This document shows, in pieces, positions 40,641 to 48,180 of a stretch of DNA of 64,000 nucleotides. Each line of letters opens with the position of its first letter. Within the stretch, counting starts at the first letter, position 1. The notes beneath the pieces were generated by a model, which was not told the DNA's origin, did no database searches, and saw only the letters and a program-made list of their open reading frames with translations. The position numbers and the translations under genes were made by a program. The stretch is from Xylocopa sonorina (taxonomy: Eukaryota > Arthropoda > Insecta > Hymenoptera > Apidae): NCBI RefSeq assembly GCF_050948175.1, contig NW_027490122.1, positions 806,001 to 870,000 of the forward strand, written 5' to 3'.

Positions 40641-41310
40641 TCTATTGCTTCATTCAACACGATGTCGCAAGTCATTTCAATGATTCATGGTAATTTGCAA
40701 TGTTCTATGCAATATGTTACATTTGTCTGCATCTAGACCTTAGAAGGATGTGAATCCTATACTTACTTGCAACAGAATATCGTTTCCAGATCTCTTTGTG
40801 TCCAAGCAAGACATTTCTAATACTTCAATCAGCGCGATGTCGCATCTCATTTCAACGTTTCAATGCAAAGTATCTGTAATCATATATCCATAACATTGTG
40901 CCTAACTGTTAGAAGTCTTCAATAGAATGTGAACTATATAATTCCATGCAACGGCATGGCGCTCCGTAGTGTCTGTCTGTTAAAGCAATCGAGCTAGAAT
41001 TCTCCATGCAATGCGCTGGAGCATCCCATTTCATCGTTTCAAAGTAAGAATGCTGTAATCTCTTATGCATAGCTCTATGCTTATCTGCTTTAAAACTTCA
41101 TAAGAATGTAAATTCTACAGCTCCATGCAACAGGATTGCCCTTCGTAGTGTCTACATGTCGAGACAATAGAGTACTAATGCATTATACAATGCCATGACT
41201 CATCTCATTTCAACGTTTCGAATTAAGTAAGCTGTAATTTTCTATGAAAAGCATTATAATTATCTGCTTCTACTCTACAATAGAATGTGAATTCTATAGA
41301 TCCAAGCAAC
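40641..41310 (+). repeat. Decayed forward satellite, monomer about 179 bp (left edge of the island)
   Basis: Landmarks persist but are strongly diverged. TTCAACGTTT-like words are at 40,851, 41,030 and 41,209, spaced 179 bp. Words such as ATAGCTCTATGCTTATCTGC replace the usual TTGCGAAGTGTCATG segment. The last recognisable monomer word is GAATGTGAATTCTATAG near 41,300. This matches the expectation that monomers at array edges escape homogenisation. A relative of this class occurs inverted at 48,056-48,180. Confidence 0.8.
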
Positions 41311-42199
41311 AGGAGGGCAGGCTCTCCACCATCCTACTGCCTGCCCTGATGGGGGCAAAGGATTCCCAGGGCCACTCAAACCGCGACCAACATCTATCTT
41401 ATACTCTAACCGATTCATCGTTATGCGTTTTCCATTAAGCTTGCCGGGATCAGTGATATTGATTCGCTCAATCTAAATTATTATTTTCTTTTTAAGTTTC
41501 TCGATTTTTTTAGTTTCTCTCACGATATCATCTATTTCGTTGTACCTTACCCTTACAGTATGGTATATAATCTGTTGTTTGATATTTCTAGGATTTCCTC
41601 TTAATAAATGCAATGCTTCCACATATTCTCTTTCCCTTTCTCTTTAGCTACATTGTTGTTATTTTATGCTTTTCACCCTCCACATTCACTCTCTACACCA
41701 TCTCGGAACAGGCGTTATACGATTACTGCAGGATGACGCCCCGGTCTCGTTACACCGAGATCGAGTGTTCTCTCTTGCATCCGTTGATTTATATATGTTA
41801 TATATTGGAGAATATTTCCTCTTATCCTTTGTATTTTTCGAATGAAATTACATTGACAGAAGTACGAGCTAGTTCTGCACGCCTATTTGAAACAACATTA
41901 AATCACCTTGTTAAACAATAATATATTAAATGTGACTTGGACTTTTAAATTTGAATTTATAAACATCTAACAGGTAAATATGTTTTTCTTACTATTTATA
42001 TCATTATACATTCAGTGATTTATTGTGTGCAGTGATTTGATATATTAACTGCTTGATTATATCTTGCAATGAACTTTGCGTACCAAACATTGTTTTTACT
42101 CCTGATGGGAGTGGATAGTTCATTGTTTTATATTCTTATATCGCATTGATTATAAAAGTATATGACATCCTTTTTATGCAGTCATGTATAATTATGTAC
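41311..42199. other. Non-satellite island, left part; no gene identified
   Basis: The satellite ends in a short GC-richer stretch with a 9-bp stem (AGGGCAGGC at 41,314-41,322 and GCCTGCCCT at 41,339-41,347), perhaps a transposon remnant. The rest is AT-rich sequence without repeat structure. An open frame at 41,613-41,921 (102 codons) has no recognisable domain, and no convincing splice sites or promoter accompany it. I do not call it a gene. Confidence 0.6.
42196..42199. repeat. Target-site duplication GTAC, left copy (right copy 43,566-43,569)
   Basis: The four bases directly outside each TG..CA terminus of the solo LTR are identical. Intact duplicates on both sides argue that this copy inserted as a whole element and then lost its interior, rather than being pieced together by rearrangement. 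Confidence 0.6.
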
Positions 42200-42395
42200 T
42201 GTGACGGGTTTTCCCGTTACAATCCGCAAGAAAAGGGTATATAGAACCAATAATAACGGGGTATCCAGAAGTTTAGTCCGGGGTTATATCGGGGTACAGA
42301 ATATCCGCGTGCTTCGGCAACGCAAAGTACAGAGCAATAAATTTCCTATCCAGCAAGTATTTCGAAGCTGCGAGGCTGGGACTTTTTGGGCGCCA

Positions 42396-42412
42396 GCTAC
42401 TCAAGAAGTAGC
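42396..42412. other. Hairpin conserved between the two LTR copies
   Basis: GCTACT (42,396-42,401) pairs with AGTAGC (42,407-42,412) across a 5-base loop. The diverged copy keeps the same stem at 47,452-47,468 although the loop has changed (CAAGA against CAGAA). Stem conservation with loop change is suggestive of a structured LTR RNA element, but two copies are too few to prove it. Confidence 0.45.
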
Positions 42413-42737
42413 AAAAACTAATAATCCACGCAACCCGGGGAAACCCGGTGCAAGATGCAAGAATTTCGAAATACTCTTTCGCTCGACTGCTTCTAGCCGA
42501 GTGCGCAAATCAGGGTCGCGGGATACTGAACTCACGGCTTCTTTCTAGATTGCCTCGACGCGGTATTACAAAAGGGTATACGACACGCCGCGAATGACCG
42601 GGGATCACCACCCGTTATACAATACAAATTACAATACGCGATATCACAATTGCGGCAGGAAACAAATGGGACGCTTTAGCGTATAAGGACTCACGTTCTC
42701 GTTTCCAACAAGTATGGATCTCGTTCAGTCCGTCTAC

Positions 42738-42758
42738 CTCTCTCTCTCTCTCTCTCTC
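42738..42758 (+). repeat. (CT)n microsatellite inside the LTR
   Basis: A run of alternating C and T of about 20 bases lies in a stretch of about 160 bp (42,600-42,780) that the second LTR copy lacks. It could be a GAGA-type binding tract on the other strand, but there is no direct evidence for this. Confidence 0.85.
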
Positions 42759-43396
42759 CTCCGAATCGCTCCGTATAATCGCATGCTCGGTTGCTCGCTA
42801 AGTAGTCGCTAAGTCGTTCAGAAGAATAAGAGGCTGTCTTCGTGCTGGCTAGCTCATTATTTAGGTTTGCTGGGGGTCTTCGGATCCCCTTAGATCCTCC
42901 TTAGGGCTCCTTGATGGGGTAGGGTCATACGCTTCGGTATTGTTCGGGGCATCGATCGGTGGATTTCGGCGATCTTCCCTGATCGCCACCTCTGGTGTGT
43001 CTAGAGGGGGTCCTCTGGATTATTTGAACTGCGGCGCGTGTCGCGCGCCGCGCTTTCCACGGCTCACTTGCAATTCCGCTGCGTATCTTGAGTTTTCCTC
43101 TCCATGGGCTCAGGGGAGGGGTAGAGGTCCTTCTCACACCCGAGAACCATCCTGTTTGTCTCCATGGACTATGGCAGCGGTCTTATCGTTGCAGAGCTCT
43201 GGATCGTATCCCTCGGGCTTCAGGGTCTCTTCTTGCTCACTTCCCGACTCCTCCACCATCGAGCCCGTCACGCTACCTCGGCGCACAGCCCTTCCGCGAA
43301 CCTGCGGTCTTATTATCCGCCGAAGAGGCGTCTTATGGGTCGCTTCTTCCATCAGCTCGCCAGTCTTATCCGTCGAACGGAGTGAGAGAAACGAAC

Positions 43397-43413
43397 GGGG
43401 GGGGGGGGGGGGG
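43397..43413 (+). repeat. Poly-G tract, 17 bases
   Basis: A pure G run in the 3' part of the solo LTR. A second pure run of 15 G lies at 43,520-43,534. Such runs can form quadruplex structures and are unstable in length, so the exact counts may be inaccurate. The matching part of the second LTR copy is missing. Confidence 0.85.
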
Positions 43414-43519
43414 TTTCTACCATCGTGTATTTCACGCTCCTCGCAAATACTGCTATCGCAATGGTCCGTATCGCGCTTCTCGCATGGGTGGTGACCTGCG
43501 AGCTAGTCTGACCGAAGCA

Positions 43520-43534
43520 GGGGGGGGGGGGGGG
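43520..43534 (+). repeat. Poly-G tract, 15 bases
   Basis: The second pure G run, 31 bases before the LTR's 3' end. It sits just before the GTGACGTCAC palindrome and the terminal CGTCACA. Confidence 0.85.
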
Positions 43535-43619
43535 TGAGCGAGCCTTGTGACGTCACCACGTCACAGTACATACAAATTTGCGATTAAGTAGCTATGTGTT
43601 CAAATTCAATTCCGAATAA

Positions 43620-44646
43620 TGCACTAAAAAGCATCCCAGATAACAAACGGCAAGATGGTAGCGACACCATGCCGGCACTATATTGCCACTTCCGAGGAGT
43701 GTCAACTGATTCGTAGTCATCTGTGACCGGATTCGTTAACTAAAATGTCAGAACGTGTTACCAGCACGTTCTAGACAAGCGAATCGCGCAGCACCAGCAC
43801 CATGGTGACACGCGTATCATCGCTCCATTCATGAATCTCCTCAGCAATGACGCAGGATCACATTTGGCAATGGGGAACCTGTGCTTTCATACAAATTAGA
43901 ACCGTTAGATGTCATTGGATGTTCAGCATATGAGTATTGATAGACATTTTGATGGTCGTTTTCCTATATTTATAGTTATTGAACGAGTCGTATATATTTC
44001 TTTCAATCCATCATAGACTAAAAATATTATTTATAAAAAAAATTTACTTATAAAATAAAATTCATGCTGTTGCGTCCCTAACTTCGCCTTGTGTAATTTT
44101 TGAAATAACATGCTGTCATCGTATTTAATGTAACCCTCAATTGCATGAATTTGCAACAATAAATTGAAGAAAATATATATAAAATAAGTGTGTATATTTT
44201 TATGACAAAGTAATTATCGACTTTATGGAAAAAATCGCCCTATCGAGCTAGTTTATAGAAAATAATAAAATCGAGTTCTTATATCTTTGTTTTGTGCCGG
44301 TGTATCTATTTTGGAATCAAAATAAATAAATTGCACAGTTTAGTCATTTTTCATATTTGCTTATAATTTTTATGGAAACAGCTTCCCCATTAGTAAATGT
44401 CAGCCTACGCCACAACCACGCGTGTAGCTATGGTGAGCTGATAGTGTCATTGTCACGGCCGTGTAGCCCGTGTGCTATATCTCGGTGCTTTAATAGTGCT
44501 GTTATACGAATGCCGCCCCAGTACTAACAGTATACCATTTCGAAAGCTGAGTAGGAGCACTTTGTTAGCACAGTTCTGTCACGGAATTCGTTCCATCTGT
44601 TGTCATTGGCGTGCCAATCGCTGGCTGTTTGGGATATTGTAGTGCA
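43620..44646. mobile_element. Candidate non-autonomous inverted-repeat element, about 1.03 kb
   Basis: The left end TGCACTAAAAAGCATCCCAG and the reverse complement of the right end (TGCACTACAATATCCCAA) match imperfectly. Further inside, GTCAGAACGTGTTACC (from 43,747) resembles GACAGAACTGTGCTAAC read inward from about 44,580. The left arm is about 60 bp longer between these anchors. The centre is AT-rich and has no transposase. I found no clean target duplication. The pattern fits an old MITE or foldback element. Family not recognised. Confidence 0.3.
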
Positions 44647-45329
44647 TGAGGCAGAATTGTTCCTTATCATCGTCATGGAGATGGATTTTCACTCCCCCCT
44701 TTTTGAATTTTTTAAATTATTGTTTGGAATATTTGCCGTTTCTGTATCTCTATGACCGCATTGTGGAATCAACTTATGTACGATCTTTTTGGTCTTCATC
44801 TTTTCTTACATGTAATATTATATATGTGATGCACGTTTGTTATGTAATGCTCCGATTTGTAAGCCTCAGATACTTTTATTCTTTGGTAAAGCCACTTATT
44901 CGATTAATATATATTTATTAGACATAGATATAAACAATTAGAAAAATGTTACTAAAACGCTATTAAATATGTTGTTGCAATTATATATTTAAGGTCTGAA
45001 GATGTAGATGCAATTAATGTCCGATATTTTACGTGATCCAATCGACGTATCAAGTGAGGCTATGAAATTTAAAAATCTTTTACTATTCTTTGACCCCTTT
45101 ACATGTTACATGAATGATAAGTTCTGCAAGACAAGAAGCCTAAATTAGTGAGATATCTAGGAACATAAGTAATTTGTAAGTAACACATCTTTTCTCTTCG
45201 AAATATTTGCCTTTGCATAGAATAGAACGTATAGATATAATTTCCTGTTCTTTACCCATTTCGGTCCAATTCTATTATAGCCTTTGAGAAGAAGTAATAT
45301 TGATTATACTTGATTTTTGCAATAGTTCT
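44647..45329. other. AT-rich island sequence; nothing identified
   Basis: No repeat structure, RNA gene or convincing coding exon was seen. An open frame at 44,646-44,921 is hydrophobic and low in complexity, starts at the edge of the inverted-repeat element and resembles no domain I know. The right end may hold the 3' untranslated region of the minus-strand gene that stops at 45,330. Confidence 0.5.
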
Positions 45330-45850
45330 TTAATTAACAGATTTTATTAACCTAGAATCATCATTTGACGGATGTATCAATCTACTTTCTAGCTCCATCA
45401 GTTTCTTTTTCTGCTCGCTACTTTCCATTTCCAGTTCCGTATACTTATCCTTTATCACCATCATATATGTTGCGTAAAATTACAATAACTTTTTGTCCTC
45501 AAATTTTGCGGATATTTCAATTAAATTTCCTTTGATTAAATAAACGGAAATTAAAAAACAGTGGCACGTACCATTTCTTGGAAACGTTGTATCGTAATTT
45601 GCATCTGACTGTTTTGAAAGGCACGCACTTTACTTAACGTTTGCAATGATTCGGTTAGCGAAGAAAAGAAATATTCTACTTTCGAAATTGTTGGCTCTTG
45701 TAATTCTAAGGCAAATATATTCATCTGTCGACATCGTGAACATTGTTTTTTGGCAAAATTCCAGAAAAACAAATATACTATGAGTAAAATAATAGACATC
45801 ATAATATTAAAATTAACTCTGTTCATCGTTGCCTTGTCGGACACATCCAT
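45330..45850 (-). CDS. Two-exon gene for a small membrane-anchored coiled-coil protein (132 aa), unrecognised
   Basis: Exon 1 (45,850-45,572) encodes 93 residues and ends at ATG|GTACGT, a good donor. A 122-bp AT-rich intron (45,571-45,450) ends at GATAAAG. Exon 2 (45,449-45,330) adds 39 residues in phase and stops at TAA. Residues 1-13 are polar and 14-33 (MMSIILLIVYLFFW core) form one transmembrane segment. A CSRCR motif follows at 37-41. From about 45 to 120 the protein is rich in E, K, Q, S and L with heptad-like spacing (LELQEP, QRFQEM, ELEMESSEQKKKLMELESRL), suggesting a coiled coil. Both exons continue the same character, which supports the splice model. The acceptor has a poor pyrimidine tract, and a second AG 6 bases further on would drop two residues. 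Met9 is an alternative start. A transposon-like terminus begins only 7 bp upstream of the ATG, so the true 5' end may be lost or spliced from further up. I know no function or family for it. Confidence 0.45.
45450..45571 (-). other. Predicted 122-bp intron of the coiled-coil gene
   Basis: Donor GTACGT and acceptor GATAAAG, read on the minus strand. Reading through the donor gives only six more codons before a stop, while splicing restores a 39-codon tail with the same charged helical composition. The length is typical of short insect introns. Confidence 0.4.
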
Positions 45851-45857
45851 AACAATA

Positions 45858-46080
45858 TACAGGGTGGGGCAGTAATAATTAGCACCTCAGATATCCACGA
45901 AACTATAAGTTTCATAGAAGTTTTTGCTAATATAAAATTGCATAGTACAAAGGGGCCATCCGTTGATGAAAATAGTTTTTTTGTAAGTGGAGTTATGTTG
46001 GACATATGAAGGTTACCTTCATTTTTTAAAATGAATTGGTATGTCCATTCTTCCGTAATACGATAGAGCATTTTAAAGCA
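45858..46080. mobile_element. Transposon-like terminus, TACAGGGTGGGGC
   Basis: TACAGGGTGGGGCAGTAAT resembles the termini of several insect DNA transposons, which often start CAGGGTG. Internal palindromes lie at 45,899-45,913 (GAAACT ATA AGTTTC) and 46,008-46,020 (GAAGGT T ACCTTC). No matching CCACCCTGTA end was found rightward in the window, so the right limit is arbitrary and the element is probably truncated. An open frame on the minus strand crosses it but runs from the element into the coiled-coil gene in another frame, so it is not a gene. Confidence 0.35.
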
Positions 46081-46127
46081 AGTTTAACGATCTGTAACAT
46101 GAAGGCATTGAAGATTACAAAAAGTAA

Positions 46128-46215
46128 AGAAAGGCGATAATACTCACGGTTTTGATAGTAAATGAAACATACGTATTGTAAACAGTGGTGGAAGGCGTAA
46201 TACTTACCGTTTACT
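46128..46215 (-). repeat. Imperfect direct repeat carrying two splice-donor-like sites
   Basis: AAAGGCGATAATACTCACGG (46,128 onward) and GAAGGCGTAATACTTACCG (46,190 onward) are related copies about 62 bp apart. On the minus strand they read CCGTGAGTATTATCGCC and CGGTAAGTATTACGCC, so each includes a consensus 5' splice site pointing toward the coiled-coil gene. An untranslated 5' exon for that gene is possible but unproven. Confidence 0.35.
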
Positions 46216-46339
46216 TCACTGTGAATAAACACTTTTCGAAGGGCATTTCAATAGTTTGCAGCATAAGGTAAACATGATAAGATTAGTATTGAAAAATCGG
46301 TTCGAATACGTTTGGTTAGGCTGTTCTTTGTGTCGTTCA

Positions 46340-46348
46340 TTTTATAAG
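46340..46348. promoter_or_regulatory. TATA-like box, usable on either strand
   Basis: TTTTATAAG reads TATAAG on the plus strand (46,343-46,348) and TATAAAA on the minus strand (46,340-46,347). It is 50 bp before the candidate plus-strand ATG at 46,395 and about 490 bp upstream of the minus-strand coiled-coil gene. In AT-rich DNA such words occur by chance. Confidence 0.2.
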
Positions 46349-46394
46349 TACTGAGCTGCGGATTCCTGAGGACAGCTCACAAAATTGCTGAACT

Positions 46395-46617
46395 ATGGAA
46401 GATTATCATTGTGAATTTGAATCAAAAGGTAATTAAATTCCATTAGATTGTAAACAGATCTCAATGTTTCATTTTAGATAGTAAGATTAAATACTCTTTA
46501 CAAAACTACACGAATGGATACATACCATTCTGTTATTATTATTTCATAAAGAATTATAATTGCAATTATATAGTTCATTACGATAAAAAATATTTCTCAG
46601 AAAATTCTAAATATTAA
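46395..46617 (+). CDS. Weak candidate: tiny two-exon gene, 57 aa
   Basis: ATG at 46,395 opens an exon ending TCAAAAG|GTAATT (46,428). A 49-bp intron ends at TTTCATTTTAG (46,477), which has a fair pyrimidine tract. The second exon stays open in the joined frame to TAA at 46,615-46,617. The product would be rich in Tyr, Asn and Lys with no recognised domain. The intron is near the lower size limit, and the amino-acid bias is what AT-rich random sequence gives, so chance is likely. It is listed because the TATA-like box, start, donor and acceptor are all in order. Confidence 0.13.
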
Positions 46618-47100
46618 ATTAAAGAATCAAGTAAAACATTTTTAATAATTACGAATATGAAAGATACTTGAACATTCCAATAGAAAGATGTCTAAACAGG
46701 AGCTAGAAAGGTCAAACATTCAATTTCAATTCCAGAATTCATCTATTAGAGGCAAAATGTTTCGAAAGCTTTAATTACAGTCTTTAATGCAAGCAGTTGG
46801 GCAGTATTTCAATTTTTAAGAAAATTGATGAAAGTCAACCATTTTGAAGTGGTCAGAATCTTTGTCGTTTGAGCAATAAGTGAATAACAAATAACTGCAT
46901 AAATTCCAGGCTTAAAAACTTATGGATTAAATCCTATGCAGACTCGTTTATGAGCGAGTTACTAAATAATAATTCACACTAAGTAATCATTTTAAAACGT
47001 AAACGATTACATCTCGGGAACTTTCAAAGATATCAGAAGCGTGAAAAGTATGTGGTTTATCAAAAACTCTTCTAAAAGAACGGACGAAGCCAATAGAAAT
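46618..47100. other. AT-rich island sequence; nothing identified
   Basis: No coding exon, RNA gene or repeat structure was recognised. It lies between the candidate genes and the first decayed satellite words. Confidence 0.5.
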
Positions 47101-47308
47101 CTTTGTTGAAGTAAGCAAGTTCTAAAGTTCTAAGCAACGCGATGGCCCTTATCTGCCTATGTTTCATAGCAAGTAAGTTCTGAATTTCTATGAAATCCGA
47201 TGGAATTTCTCACTACTAACGTTTCAAAGTAAGTTCTCAAATTCTCAGTTCTACGTTTAAAACTATGTGTGTTCTATATATCTATGTAAAGTGATGGTTC
47301 CTATTAGT
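47101..47308 (+). repeat. Decayed forward satellite (right edge of the island)
   Basis: Words such as CAACGCGATGG..CCTATGTTTCATAG and ACGTTTCAAAGTAAG follow the order of the forward monomer (ACGCGATATCG..CTATGTTTCATGATAAG) with heavy divergence. It is in the same orientation as the left flank, so the island could be an insertion in a forward array. The inverted orientation begins only after the LTR copy that follows. Confidence 0.55.
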
Positions 47309-48055
47309 TGTGACGGAAACCTATATATAGTAAGTCAGGGAAGCTCGAAGGGGTTAATTATCTAAATGCTTTAAGGTGTAAAACGTACTTTAATCTAAAG
47401 CGGTCTATCGTTCCAAGGTATCCGCTCACGTACAACTTTTCTTGGACGCCAGCTACTCAGAAAGTAGCAACGGGATAGACTACACGACCCCGGGAACCCT
47501 GGGGCGGAACAACCCTTGAAACTTCGAAATGGTCCTCCTCTCGACTACGTCTAGCCAAGTACACACACTCAGGTCGCGAGATACTGAAGTCACGGCATGT
47601 TTATTTATGGTCTCGACGTGGGTTTAACTATGAAGGGCTACGGGGAACTACGCAACACGCCGCAAATTACCGGGTATCATAACTCGCTCCACGATATAAG
47701 ATACAATATACAATATGCGACACAAGAAATGGGACGCTTTAGCGAATAAGCTCTCACGTTCTCTTCTTCAGGTTCCTTGAATTCGCTGGTGGTCCTCGGG
47801 TCTCCTGCATCCTCCTCGGGGCTCCTTGGTGGAGTGGGCTGTAGGCTTCGGTATTGTTCGAGTCCATCGATCAGTGGATTTCGGCGATTTCCTCTTCTCG
47901 CCCCCTTGGGTGTCCCTGAGGGGATCCTCCTGATCATTTAAATTGCGTAGCGCCTCGCGCGACGCGCTCCCATGGCCCACCTGCAGGGCCGCTGGACTTT
48001 TGACTTCTCTTTAGGGGGTTAAGGATGGTTGAGGACCTTCTCACATCCCAGAGCA
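47309..48055 (+). mobile_element. Diverged, 3'-truncated LTR of the same family as 42,200-43,565
   Basis: It starts TGTGACGG with a TATATATAG box at 47,322-47,330, and follows the first LTR in order: CGCCAGCTACTCA, CTTCGAAAT, GACGCTTTAGCG, CACGTTCTC, CGGTATTGTTCG, GGATTTCGGCGA and GACCTTCTCACA. It then ends abruptly near 48,055 at the decayed inverted satellite, lacking about 400 bp of 3' sequence including the poly-G tracts. Relative to the first copy it also lacks about 25 bp before the TATA box and the (CT)n stretch. Open frames at 47,677-47,980 on the minus strand are shadows of this non-coding LTR. Confidence 0.7.
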
Positions 48056-48180
48056 TTATAAAGCACAAAAGCAGATAAGCATAATGCGATGCATAGAGCT
48101 TTACAACCTTCTAACTTACTTTGAACTGTTTATATGAAATGCAATATTGAGGTGCATGAAGCATGACAAATTAAATGCCT
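48056..48180 (-). repeat. Decayed inverted satellite next to the LTR
   Basis: AAGCAGATAAGCATAATGCG and TCTAACTTACTTTGAACTG are reverse-complement relatives of the diverged monomers at about 41,030-41,090 (CAAAGTAAG..GCTTATCTGCTTT). The same decayed class thus sits on both sides of the island but in opposite orientations. Confidence 0.6.

Larger units (their letters stand above)
42200..43565 (+). mobile_element. Solo LTR of an LTR retrotransposon, 1,366 bp
   Basis: It begins TGTGACGGG and ends CGTCACA, so the 7-bp termini are perfect inverted repeats with the canonical TG..CA ends. GTAC flanks it on both sides (42,196-42,199 and 43,566-43,569), as expected of the 4-5 bp target duplications of gypsy-type elements. 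A TATATAG box lies at 42,238-42,244. The element is clearly GC-richer than its surroundings. No primer binding site or gag-pol follows, so it is a solo LTR left by LTR-LTR recombination. A diverged relative at 47,309-48,055 confirms that this is a dispersed family. Because GTAC is a palindrome and is flanked by TAT/ATA, a DNA transposon with 12-bp TIRs (TGTACTGTGACG) and TA target duplications is a possible alternative. The strand is given by TATA-box direction only. Confidence 0.7.

Noticed and set aside
41613..41921. 102-codon plus-strand open frame
   Set aside because: No recognisable domain, no supporting splice or promoter signals, and a composition typical of AT-rich non-coding DNA.
42201..43537. 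Several overlapping open frames on both strands in the GC-rich region, up to 184 codons
   Set aside because: They lie wholly inside the solo LTR, overlap one another in different frames, include translated poly-G tracts, and are not kept in the second LTR copy.
44646..44921. 91-codon hydrophobic plus-strand open frame
   Set aside because: Low-complexity Tyr/Leu/Ile-rich translation of AT-rich sequence that starts at the edge of the inverted-repeat element.
45823..46071. 82-codon minus-strand open frame
   Set aside because: It runs from the transposon-like terminus into the coiled-coil gene in a different frame, so it is a chance overlap.
42200..48055. One full-length LTR retrotransposon bounded by the two LTR copies
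   Set aside because: The LTRs are strongly diverged and the second is truncated. The intervening DNA has no gag-pol or primer binding site and holds a probable host gene and decayed satellite. The first LTR has its own flanking duplication.
48056..48060. 3' terminus and target duplication of the second LTR
   Set aside because: The copy ends without CA or inverted-repeat sequence, and no duplicate of the bases before 47,309 was found, so it is truncated there.
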